Below, piece by piece: positions 14,156 through 21,473 of a DNA stretch of 24,839 nucleotides; position 1 is the first letter of the stretch; every line of letters begins with the position of its first letter. Made by a program: the position numbers and the translations under genes. The notes below the pieces were generated by a model. It saw nothing but the letters and a program-made list of their open reading frames with translations. It searched no databases and was not told the DNA's origin. This stretch comes from JAJDGF01 sp031549325 (GTDB taxonomy: Bacteria > Bacillota > Clostridia > Christensenellales > Aristaeellaceae), in contig JAVBQA010000049.1 of assembly GCA_031549325.1 (NCBI GenBank), positions 1-24,839 of the forward strand. The letters run 5' to 3'.

Positions 14156-15475
14156 GTGAGGAAGGGTGTTTGCTGGCTCGTTTTTCTGCTCGTGTTGCTG
14201 CTTTTGCCCGCGCTGGCGCTGGCCGAGGCGCAGCAGAAGATGAACTTTACCAGCGATGACGACAGGCTGACGTTAACCGAGGTCGTTGGCGCCGTCGACG
14301 TGGAGATTCCGGAGAGCGTGGCCGACCGCCCGGTGGTGGCCATCGGGCCGCGCGCATTCGAGGGCAGCCCGGAACTGATCTCGGTCGTGCTCCCGAAGAC
14401 CGTTGTCTCCATCGATCCGGAGGCCTTCGCTGCCAACCTGAAACTTGCAAAGGTCGAGGTTGATCCGGCCAACAAGCGCTTCAGGATGGACGGTGACGCG
14501 CTGGTGACCATCGAGGGCAAGCTGGTGTGGAGGCCGGGCGGGCCGGCCCCCGAGGCCGATCCCGCGTCCGTGCCGGCGCCGGAACCAACCCAACAACCAA
14601 CGGCGGATGGAGACGAGACCGCCGCCGTCCTGAGGGCACTCGGCGACGAGCTGCTGTCCGCCACCCACGCGCATCTGCGCGCGGGCAACGAAATCAAGAA
14701 GAATGACAAGGGCGACGAGCTCAAGGGCGTGCAGCAACTGCTGAACCTGCTGGGCGACAAACTCACCGTGGACGGCCATGTGGGCGGCAAGAGCATCAAG
14801 GCCATGAACGACGCGCAAAAGGCGCTGGGGCTGGAGCCAACGCAGACCCTCACCCAGCTGGGATTCGAGACGCTGCTGCGCGCCGCCTACATCGCCAAGG
14901 ATCCGGAGGGGGCGCGGGCGTTTCTCGGTGAAAAGTACGGCGCGGAAATCGACTACATCGCCGCCGCCGCGCAGAACCGGCGGGGCAACAACTTCACCGC
15001 TTACAAGGCGTTCCTGGAGCTGGGTGACTTCAAGGACAGCGCCGAGCGCGCGCAGGCCTGCAAGCTGAAATTCCCCAAGAACAGCCAGGTCTACCGCAAC
15101 AGCCAATACAAGGGCGGCCGCAGCGAGCTGCGCATCAAGACCAGTGAGGACGAAGGCTGCGCCACGCTGGTCAAGGTTTACACAAAAGCGGATGAAACGC
15201 ATGTGGCCAGCGTGTTCATCAAGGCCAAAGGCAGCTACACCATCAGCCTTCCGGCGGGCGATTACATCGTGAAGGTGGGCGCCGGCCACACCTGGTTCGG
15301 ACCGAACGAGGCGTTCGGCATCGACTTTGACGAGAGCCGCTACCGGCGGCTAACGTTCGAGGACACGGGAACCGACGTGCTCACCCAGAAGTCCAGGTAC
15401 CGAACCACGCTGACGCTGGGCGGCGCCACCGAGAACAATGTTGGCTCCCAGCATGAGGATCCAAGCGCTTTTTAG
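14156..15475 (+). CDS. Secreted protein with BspA-like LRR, peptidoglycan-binding-like and C-terminal beta domains
   Basis: The 439-residue product has a signal peptide (VRKGVCWLVFLLV... ending ALALA, cleavage near residue 23). Residues about 30-125 form a short BspA-like leucine-rich repeat (LRR_5) unit, with AIGPRAFEGSPELISVVLP and IDPEAFA. A Pro-rich linker follows. Residues about 180-240 resemble a peptidoglycan-binding domain (LKGVQQLLNLLGDKLTVDG, GGKSIKAMNDAQKALGL). Next comes an AYKAFLELGDFKDSAERA repeat-like helix pair. The C-terminal 130 residues look like a beta domain (GSYTISLPAGDYIVKVGAG, WFGPNEAFG) seen in exported proteins of gut Firmicutes. The start is GTG at 14156, set by GGAGGG with seven bases of spacing and by the signal peptide. 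A cell-wall or surface role is inferred; no catalytic motif is seen. Confidence 0.82.
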   Translation: MRKGVCWLVFLLVLLLLPALALAEAQQKMNFTSDDDRLTLTEVVGAVDVEIPESVADRPVVAIGPRAFEGSPELISVVLPKTVVSIDPEAFAANLKLAKVEVDPANKRFRMDGDALVTIEGKLVWRPGGPAPEADPASVPAPEPTQQPTADGDETAAVLRALGDELLSATHAHLRAGNEIKKNDKGDELKGVQQLLNLLGDKLTVDGHVGGKSIKAMNDAQKALGLEPTQTLTQLGFETLLRAAYIAKDPEGARAFLGEKYGAEIDYIAAAAQNRRGNNFTAYKAFLELGDFKDSAERAQACKLKFPKNSQVYRNSQYKGGRSELRIKTSEDEGCATLVKVYTKADETHVASVFIKAKGSYTISLPAGDYIVKVGAGHTWFGPNEAFGIDFDESRYRRLTFEDTGTDVLTQKSRYRTTLTLGGATENNVGSQHEDPSAF

Positions 15476-15491
15476 ATCAACCGGCGCGGTG

Positions 15492-15522
15492 CGGGCGATG
15501 AGAAAATCATCGCCCGTATTTT
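15492..15522 (+). terminator. Intrinsic terminator after the secreted protein
   Basis: CGGGCGATGA (15492-15501) pairs with TCATCGCCCG (15507-15516) over ten bases around GAAAA, followed by TATTTT. Confidence 0.85.
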
Positions 15523-15556
15523 ACATGTGCATACGCTGTACTCCACCGCGCTTGCG

Positions 15557-15565
15557 TGCTATAAT
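15557..15565 (+). promoter_or_regulatory. Extended -10 promoter of the hexitol-phosphate dehydrogenase operon
   Basis: TGCTATAAT is a full extended -10 element 36 bases before the ATG at 15602. The -35 region is weak, which would suit a regulated promoter, but no clear operator palindrome is seen next to it. Confidence 0.65.
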
Positions 15566-15601
15566 AAAGGAGGAAATCCCACCAAATAAGGAGCGATTGC
15601 C

Positions 15602-16390
15602 ATGGAAATGCGAGAATTTCAACGCCTGAAGGGCGAAGTGGTCGTCATCACCGGCGCGGCGCAGGGGTTGGGTGAGGCGCTGGCCATCCGGCTGGCTGAA
15701 GAGGGAGCCAGCGTGCTGGTGGCCGACCTGAACATCGACGCCGCGCAGCAACTGGCCGCCAGCTTGCCGGATGCCATCGCGTTCCAGGTGAACGTGTGCG
15801 ATTATGACCAGTGCGCCGCGATGGCCCAAGCCGCCATCGACAAGTGGGGCAAGATCGACCGGCTGGTGGCCAACGCCGCCATCCTGATCTCCGGCGCCAT
15901 CGAGGAGCTGACTTACCAGCAGTTCAGTAAGGTGGTGGACGTGAACCTGAACGGCTATTTCAACACCTGCAAGGCCGTCATCCCCCACATGCGCAAAAAC
16001 GGCAGGGGCTCCATCGTGCAGATCAACAGCAAATCCGGCAAGAAGGGCTCGGCCAAAAACAGCGCCTATGCCGCCAGCAAATTCGGCGGCGTCGGGCTCA
16101 CCCAGTCCCTGGCGCTCGAGCTGGCCGAGGAAAACATCCGCGTGAACTCCATCTGCCCGGGCAACCTGCTGGATTCACCGCTGTGGGTTAACTCGCTCTA
16201 CGAGCAGTACGCCAAAAACCAAGGCACCACCAAGGAGAAGATCCGCGAGAAGTACATCAATCAGGTGCCCATGAAGCGCGGCTGCCAGTATGACGACGTG
16301 GCCAACCTGATGGTGTTCCTGCTGTCTGACGAGGCGTCTTACATGACCGGCCAGGCGATCAACGTCACTGGCGGACAACAGCTCACCTGA
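15602..16390 (+). CDS. srlD: Sorbitol-6-phosphate 2-dehydrogenase (SDR family)
   Basis: It oxidises D-sorbitol 6-phosphate to fructose 6-phosphate with NAD. The 262-residue protein is a short-chain dehydrogenase: TGAAQGLG (17-24) binds the nucleotide, and Ser143, Tyr156 and Lys160 form the catalytic set. The stretch INSKSGKKGSAKNSAYAASK and the C-terminal KRGCQYDDVANLMVFLLSDE followed by SYMTGQAINVTGGQ are characteristic of SrlD/SorD rather than general SDRs. The ATG at 15602 follows AAGGAGCGATTGCC. Its stop overlaps the next start by one base (TGATG), so the genes are translationally coupled. With an L-sorbose-1-phosphate reductase two genes on, the sorD role in a sorbose pathway is equally likely. 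Confidence 0.92.
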   Translation: MEMREFQRLKGEVVVITGAAQGLGEALAIRLAEEGASVLVADLNIDAAQQLAASLPDAIAFQVNVCDYDQCAAMAQAAIDKWGKIDRLVANAAILISGAIEELTYQQFSKVVDVNLNGYFNTCKAVIPHMRKNGRGSIVQINSKSGKKGSAKNSAYAASKFGGVGLTQSLALELAEENIRVNSICPGNLLDSPLWVNSLYEQYAKNQGTTKEKIREKYINQVPMKRGCQYDDVANLMVFLLSDEASYMTGQAINVTGGQQLT

Positions 16391-17553
16391 TGGACGCGCG
16401 GAAGCGGCCCGTCATCATCTGGGGCGCGGGGCGGATCGGGCGCGGGTTTGCGGCCGAGGTGTTCCGCGGCCATCCGCTGGCGCTGGCGGACATCGACCGG
16501 GCGCTGATCGACGGGTTGCGGGGCGCGGGAGGATACACCATTTTTGGCGCGGACGCCCGCGGCGAGTACGAATGCCGCATCGAAGGATACCAGGCGCTGC
16601 ACACCGATGACCGGGCGGGAATCGAGGGCTGGCTGCTGAGGGATCAGCCCATCGTGGTGGTCTGTGTGTTCGCGGACAAGCTGCCCCAGGCAGCCGGGAT
16701 GCTGGCGCCCTATATCCGGGCGCGCGCGCGGGAAATGCCGGGAAATCCCATGGATTTCATCATGGCCGTAAACATGCTGCACCCGGAGCGCGCGTTTCGC
16801 ACAGCGCTGGAAACCCCGCTGGCAAACGATCCGGAAGCGCTTACATACCTGAAAGACAAGGTGGGCACGGCGGCCAGCACGTTCATGTGCATCTCGCCGG
16901 ACGCGCCTGCGGCGTGTCTGGCGAAGGACCCGCTGTGCACCTACAACAACCACTACCGCGAGCAGGTGGTGGACGCGCTGAGCCTGCGCGGCGCGCATCC
17001 GGACGGGTTGCCCATGCTGCGGCTGACGCGGAACATCGCCGCAGAGGAGACGCGCAAGCTCTACACCCTCAACATGGCCCACGCCGCGACCAGCTATCTG
17101 TGCGTGGGCAAGCCCCACGGCTTCATGCTGGGCGCGGTAAGCGACCCGGACGTGCGCCCGCTGATTGAGCGCGCGCTGGACGAGTCGGCCATCGGCCTCA
17201 GGGGCGAGTTTGGGTTTACCGATGCGGAGATGACCGCCTGGAACCGGCGCATCATCGGCCTGCTCGAGAATCCGCACATCGGCGACGACCTGCCCCGCCT
17301 GGGCGCGGACACCCGGCGAAAGCTCTTTCATGACGATCGGCTGGCGGGGCCCGCGCTCTTGTGCCTGAAGCACGGCGGCGCGCCGACCGTGCTCGCCCGG
17401 GCGATCCGGAGCGGATTGGATTTCGAGCATGACGATCCGGGCACGCGCTGGGTGCGGGATATCGTCAAGACCGAAGGGCTTGCGGCCGCGCTGCGGAAAG
17501 TGTGCGGGCTGTCGCCCATGGAACCGTTGTTTTCTATGATTCTGAACGCTTAA
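16390..17553 (+). CDS. Mannitol-1-phosphate 5-dehydrogenase-like protein
   Basis: The 387-residue protein belongs to the long-chain mannitol dehydrogenase family. The N-terminus has VIIWGAGRIGRGF (nucleotide-binding GAGxIGRG, 12-19). The C-terminal domain has KLYTLNMAHA with Lys223, Asn228 and His231 at the positions of the family's catalytic Lys-Asn-His set. Known members interconvert mannitol 1-phosphate and fructose 6-phosphate or oxidise mannitol and hexuronates. Length (MtlD is about 380) and context favour a hexitol phosphate, but the sequence is clearly divergent from standard MtlD, so another polyol phosphate is possible. It is coupled to the gene before (one-base overlap) and is 15 bases from the next. 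Confidence 0.8.
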   Translation: MDARKRPVIIWGAGRIGRGFAAEVFRGHPLALADIDRALIDGLRGAGGYTIFGADARGEYECRIEGYQALHTDDRAGIEGWLLRDQPIVVVCVFADKLPQAAGMLAPYIRARAREMPGNPMDFIMAVNMLHPERAFRTALETPLANDPEALTYLKDKVGTAASTFMCISPDAPAACLAKDPLCTYNNHYREQVVDALSLRGAHPDGLPMLRLTRNIAAEETRKLYTLNMAHAATSYLCVGKPHGFMLGAVSDPDVRPLIERALDESAIGLRGEFGFTDAEMTAWNRRIIGLLENPHIGDDLPRLGADTRRKLFHDDRLAGPALLCLKHGGAPTVLARAIRSGLDFEHDDPGTRWVRDIVKTEGLAAALRKVCGLSPMEPLFSMILNA

Positions 17554-17568
17554 GGAGGGCTATGTTTT

Positions 17569-18831
17569 ATGAAAACCACAGCGGTGCGCCTGTACGGCGT
17601 AAATGACCTTCGCATGGAGGGCTTTGAGCTGCCCAAAATTCAGGACGACGAGATCCTCGTCAAGATCGTTTCGGACAGCATCTGCATGTCCAGCTACAAG
17701 GCCGCCATCCAGGGCAGCGCGCACAAGCGCGTGCCGGACGACATCTCTTCCAGCCCCATCATCATCGGCCACGAGTTCTGCGGCGAGATCGTGGAAGTCG
17801 GCCCGAAATGGCAGGGCAAGTTCAAGGCGGGCGACAAGTTTGGCATCCAGCCCGCGCTGAACTACAAGGGCTCCATGGCCACCCCGGGCTACGCCTATCC
17901 CCACTGCGGCGGCGCCGCCACCTACGCCATCCTGCCCCAGGAAGTCATGGAGATGAACTGCCTGCTGCCCTATAAGGCCGACTCGTTCTTCTATGGCAGC
18001 CTGGCTGAGCCGCTTTCGTGCATCGTGGGCACCTTCCACGCGCAGTACCACACCCGCGCGGGCGTCTATGAGCACGACATGGGCATCAAGGAGGGCGGCA
18101 ACCTGGTGATTCTGGCGGGCGCGGGCCCGATGGGCCTCGGGGCCATCGACTACGCCATTCATTGCGACCGGAAGCCCGGCCTCCTGGTGGTGACCGATAT
18201 CGACCAGACGCGGCTCGATCGCGCGGCCTCGATCTACACGGTTGAGGAGGCCCAGAGGAACGGCGTGAACCTGATCTACAAGAACACCTCCGGCGAGGAC
18301 CCGGTCGCCGAGCTGATGGCCCTCACGGGCGGCCACGGCTATGATGACGTGATGGTCTTCGCGCCCGTGCCCACTGTCATCGAGCAGGGCGACAAGATTC
18401 TGGCGCACGACGGCTGCCTGAACTTTTTCGCGGGCCCGACGAACCCGAACCTGTCCGCCATGTTCAACTTCTACAACGTGCATTATGCCTCCACCCACAT
18501 CGTGGGCACATCGGGCGGCAACACGGCCGACATGCTGGAGTCGCTCGAGATGATCGCGGACGGCAAGCTGAACCCGGCGGGCATGATCACCCACATCGGC
18601 GGGCTCGATGCCACCGCCGAGGCCACGCTGAACCTGCCGAAGATCCCCGGCGGCAAGAAGCTGATCTACACCGGCATCAGCCTCCCGCTTACCGCCATCG
18701 ACGATTTTGCGGCCATGGGCAAGAACGACCCGCTGTTTGTCGAGCTCGCCAAGCTCTGCGCCGCCAACAAGGGCCTGTGGTGCCCTGAGGCCGAGGAGTA
18801 CCTGCTGGCCCACGCCAAGCCGATTCAGTAG
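17569..18831 (+). CDS. sorE: L-sorbose-1-phosphate reductase (zinc-dependent dehydrogenase)
   Basis: SorE reduces L-sorbose 1-phosphate to D-sorbitol 6-phosphate with NAD(P)H. The 420-residue protein is a medium-chain zinc dehydrogenase with putative zinc ligands Cys39, His68 and Glu69 (in PIIIGHEFCGEI). It matches the SorE subgroup in its opening (RLYGVNDLRMEGFELP), SLAEPLSCIVG, AGAGPMGLGAIDYA, DGCLNFFAGP, VHYASTHIVGTSGGNT and GGKKLIYTG; its length also fits. The ATG at 17569 follows GGAGG; an ATG seven bases earlier is out of frame. Coupled with the sorbitol-6-phosphate dehydrogenase upstream, it completes sorbose 1-phosphate to fructose 6-phosphate. A transport system would be needed but is not here. 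Confidence 0.87.
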   Translation: MKTTAVRLYGVNDLRMEGFELPKIQDDEILVKIVSDSICMSSYKAAIQGSAHKRVPDDISSSPIIIGHEFCGEIVEVGPKWQGKFKAGDKFGIQPALNYKGSMATPGYAYPHCGGAATYAILPQEVMEMNCLLPYKADSFFYGSLAEPLSCIVGTFHAQYHTRAGVYEHDMGIKEGGNLVILAGAGPMGLGAIDYAIHCDRKPGLLVVTDIDQTRLDRAASIYTVEEAQRNGVNLIYKNTSGEDPVAELMALTGGHGYDDVMVFAPVPTVIEQGDKILAHDGCLNFFAGPTNPNLSAMFNFYNVHYASTHIVGTSGGNTADMLESLEMIADGKLNPAGMITHIGGLDATAEATLNLPKIPGGKKLIYTGISLPLTAIDDFAAMGKNDPLFVELAKLCAANKGLWCPEAEEYLLAHAKPIQ

Positions 18832-18889
18832 CGGGGCGCTGAGGTTTTTGCCCCGAGAACCCCGCGAGTGCCTGACGATTCAGGCCCCG

Positions 18890-18926
18890 GCCCGGGCGAA
18901 CGCGGTTCGCCCGGGCTTTTCTTTTT
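18890..18926 (+). terminator. Intrinsic terminator of the hexitol-phosphate dehydrogenase operon
   Basis: GCCCGGGCGAAC (18890-18901) pairs perfectly over 12 bases with GTTCGCCCGGGC (18905-18916), followed by TTTTCTTTTT. A smaller GCCTGA/TCAGGC hairpin (18870-18885) lies just before it. Confidence 0.93.
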
Positions 18927-18929
18927 GGT

Positions 18930-18947
18930 CCGGGGCAATTGTCCCGG
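18930..18947. promoter_or_regulatory. 18-base near-perfect palindrome ahead of yqfC
   Basis: CCGGGGCAATTGTCCCGG reads the same on both strands apart from one symmetric mismatch pair. It lies between the preceding terminator and yqfC, about 80 bases before the yqfC start, a place where an operator could sit. No clear vegetative or sporulation-type promoter was found beside it. Confidence 0.35.
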
Positions 18948-19027
18948 CGGGGCGCGGTGTGGGCGGGCCGCCGGGCCTGTGTTATTCCGCACCCCTGCCG
19001 CATATCCTTTTGCCGAGGTGGTGTGGA

Positions 19028-19336
19028 ATGTCAAGCCGGGCACGGATCAGGCCGCTGAGACAGGGGTTTCCAGCGCTGGAATGGCTGGAGGAGGCATCGG
19101 GCGCCCAGCCGCGCGTGATGCTGGCGGGCGGCCGCCGCGCCATGATCGAAAACCACACCGGCATCCTTGAGTTTGACACCGAGCGGGTGCGGCTGATGAC
19201 CCGCCAGGGTGTGATGACACTAAAAGGCAAGGGCTTGATGCTGTCGGAGGTCCGGCCGGATGCGCTGGCGGTGCGAGGCGCCATTTCGGTGATCGAGTTG
19301 CCAGGCGCGAAGGAAGAGGACAAAGATGGCGGCTGA
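19028..19336 (+). CDS. yqfC: Sporulation protein YqfC
   Basis: The 102-residue protein matches the YqfC/YabP-type family: PRVMLAGGRRAMIENHTGIL followed by EFDTERVRLMTRQGVMTLKG and then LRVRG-like ending (ALAVRGAISVIEL). YqfC is produced in the mother cell in Bacillus and is needed for normal spore formation; its biochemical role is unknown. The ATG at 19028 follows GAGGTGGT; the open frame runs much further upstream through a terminator and is not real. It overlaps yqfD by 11 bases, the usual coupling in Firmicutes. Its presence supports an endospore-forming ancestry. Confidence 0.9.
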   Translation: MSSRARIRPLRQGFPALEWLEEASGAQPRVMLAGGRRAMIENHTGILEFDTERVRLMTRQGVMTLKGKGLMLSEVRPDALAVRGAISVIELPGAKEEDKDGG

Positions 19337-20477
19337 TGTGAGGCTGCGGCTGCGCGGGCTGATGGTGGAGCGGTTTTTGCAGCGCGCGCTCAGCGAAGGC
19401 ATAGAGCTGTTGGATGTACGGAGGGTCGGGCCGCGTGAGGCCGAGATGGCCGCATCCGAGCGGGATGCGGACAAGCTGCTCCATCTTGCGGAGCGGTTTG
19501 GGCTGGATCTGAGGGTCGAGCAGCGGCGCTGGCCGGTTCGCGTAAAGAATCGGCTCAAGAATCGGCTTTCCCTGCCATTGTCGGTGCTGCTGGCGATGCT
19601 GCTTCTTTCATTGTTCATGAGCAGGCTGTGGCTGATCGAGCTGCCGGAGGATGTCGACCCCGCGATTGCGCGCGCCTTAACAGACCTGGGCATTCGGCCC
19701 GGCCTATCGCTAAGCGCGATCGATACGCGCGCCATCGAGCAGGGATTGCACAAACTCACCGGCCAGTACGCGTTTGTGGGCGCGAGGCTGGACGGGGTCA
19801 GATTGAAGATCACCACCGTGAAGGAGCTGCCCGAGCCCGACCTGTTTGACATTTCCGGACGGCGCGACCTGTTCGCTTCGCGGGACGCGGTGCTGCTGAC
19901 GCTGAACGCGTTTGCTGGTGAACCCGCCGCCAAGCCGGGCGACACCGTTCGGAGGGGACAGCTGCTCATCAAGGGCGAAGAAAAGATCAGTGACGAGGTC
20001 AATCATTCGGTTTGCGCGCTGGGCGAGGCGGTCGGGCGCGTGTGGATCCATGCCGAGGCGCAAGGCGCGCTGGATTTCGAGGAGCGCGTGCCCACGGGTC
20101 AGTTTTCACTGGAAAGCGAGCTCAGATTGTTTGATTATGCGCTGCCGCTTTTGCGCGGGCAGCGGTTTGAGGGCGAAATGACCCACATTGAGCGGCTTCC
20201 GGTGGGCGGACTTTTCCTGCCGCTGAACATCGTGCGCACGCGCCACATCGAGACCGAGCTGCGGCGGCAGCGCATGGATCCCGAGGCGCTGAAGGCAAGC
20301 CTGGCGGAGCAGGCGCTGAATGACGCGCTGCGAAAACTGCCCGCCGGCGCTGAAATTGTTGACAAATGGATAGATTATAGTATGATAGAAGGTGAGCAAA
20401 TCCGCGCGCGCGCCGTGATCGAGGTGCACATGAACATCGCCGTCAGCCGAAGCGCGCTCGCGACTGGAGGAAACTGA
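19326..20477 (+). CDS. yqfD: Sporulation protein YqfD
   Basis: The 383-residue protein fits YqfD (spore formation membrane protein): an N-terminal cytosolic domain of about 75 residues ending in basic sequence (RVKNRLKNRLS), one strong membrane helix at about 80-98, then a large domain with WLIELPEDVD, TGQYAFVGARLDG and GEPAAKPGDTVRRGQLLIKG. The last segment is typical of these proteins (a biotinyl-lipoyl-like turn). The start overlaps yqfC; the ATG is preceded by purine-rich GGAAGAGGACAAAG. The role is in mother-cell spore coat or cortex formation by analogy with Bacillus. PhoH starts four bases after its stop. Confidence 0.9.
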   Translation: MAADVRLRLRGLMVERFLQRALSEGIELLDVRRVGPREAEMAASERDADKLLHLAERFGLDLRVEQRRWPVRVKNRLKNRLSLPLSVLLAMLLLSLFMSRLWLIELPEDVDPAIARALTDLGIRPGLSLSAIDTRAIEQGLHKLTGQYAFVGARLDGVRLKITTVKELPEPDLFDISGRRDLFASRDAVLLTLNAFAGEPAAKPGDTVRRGQLLIKGEEKISDEVNHSVCALGEAVGRVWIHAEAQGALDFEERVPTGQFSLESELRLFDYALPLLRGQRFEGEMTHIERLPVGGLFLPLNIVRTRHIETELRRQRMDPEALKASLAEQALNDALRKLPAGAEIVDKWIDYSMIEGEQIRARAVIEVHMNIAVSRSALATGGN

Positions 20478-20481
20478 GGCT

Positions 20482-21459
20482 TTGGAAATCGAACGCTATA
20501 CAACGACCATCGAAATCGACGAACCCGATCAATTCATCAACCTGTTTGGACTGCGCGATGAAAACATCGACCTGCTTAAGCATGAGCTGGACATGGACCT
20601 GTTCGTGCACGGCACCGAGGTTGTGCTCTCGGGCAAGCAGTCCAATGTGGAGCTGTGCAAGGCGGTGCTTGAGCGGCTGGGGCAGATCACCTCGCGCGGG
20701 GAGTCCGTCGACCGCACGCGCATCCGTTACGCCGTTGAGCTGGCGCGCGAAGGCAATGTCGAGAGAATCGACGAGATCATGAAAGACGTGATCGCCATCA
20801 CCTATCGCGGGCGCCAGGTCAAGTGCAAGACGCTGGGGCAGAAGCAGTATGTCGACGCCATCAAGAAGAACACCTGCACGTTTTCCATCGGGCCCGCAGG
20901 CACCGGCAAGACGTATCTGGCCATCGCCATGGCGGTGGTGGCGCTCAAAAACAAAGATGTGGAACGCCTCATCCTGACCAGACCCGCCGTGGAAGCGGGT
21001 GAGAAGCTCGGGTTCCTGCCGGGCGATCTGCAGCAGAAGGTGGATCCCTATCTGCGCCCGCTGTACGATGCGCTGCACGAGATGATGGGCATGGAGGGCT
21101 ACCAGCGGCTGGTCGAGCGAGGCGCGGTCGAGGTGGCTCCGCTGGCCTATATGCGCGGTCGCACGCTGAACGACGCGTTTATCATCCTGGACGAGGCGCA
21201 GAACACCACGTCCGAGCAGATGAAGATGTTCCTGACCCGCATGGGCATGGGCAGCCGCATGGTCATCACGGGGGATATCACCCAGATCGACCTGCCGACC
21301 GGCAAGCGCTCCGGGCTCACCGAGGCGCTGGATGTGCTCAGGGGCGTTCCGGACATCGCCACCATAACGCTCACCCACCGCGACGTGGTGCGCCACGAGC
21401 TGGTACAGGCCATTGTGCGCGCTTACGAAAAGCATGACAAATCCGGCCCCCGCAGATAG
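20482..21459 (+). CDS. phoH: PhoH family ATPase
   Basis: The 325-residue protein is a PhoH/YbeZ-type P-loop ATPase: Walker A GPAGTGKT at 137-144, Walker B region IILDEAQNTT with Asp237-Glu238, then TRMGMGSRMVITGDITQIDL and HRDVVRHELV. The N-terminal 110 residues (FGLRDENIDLLKHELDMDLF) form the KH-like region. PhoH proteins are nucleic-acid-linked ATPases and YbeZ works with YbeY, which lies two genes downstream here. The start is TTG at 20482, with GGAGG 11 bases upstream; no better in-frame ATG is available near the start. It is part of the tight yqfC-to-era operon. Confidence 0.94.
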   Translation: MEIERYTTTIEIDEPDQFINLFGLRDENIDLLKHELDMDLFVHGTEVVLSGKQSNVELCKAVLERLGQITSRGESVDRTRIRYAVELAREGNVERIDEIMKDVIAITYRGRQVKCKTLGQKQYVDAIKKNTCTFSIGPAGTGKTYLAIAMAVVALKNKDVERLILTRPAVEAGEKLGFLPGDLQQKVDPYLRPLYDALHEMMGMEGYQRLVERGAVEVAPLAYMRGRTLNDAFIILDEAQNTTSEQMKMFLTRMGMGSRMVITGDITQIDLPTGKRSGLTEALDVLRGVPDIATITLTHRDVVRHELVQAIVRAYEKHDKSGPRR

Positions 21460-21473
21460 GGAGGCGCTTTACC

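Noticed and set aside
6041..15487. Identical GATCAACCGGCGC at 6041-6053 and 15475-15487, both overlapping a stop codon and preceding a hairpin
   Set aside because: A 13-base match is expected a few times by chance in a window of this size, and the sequences diverge right after it.
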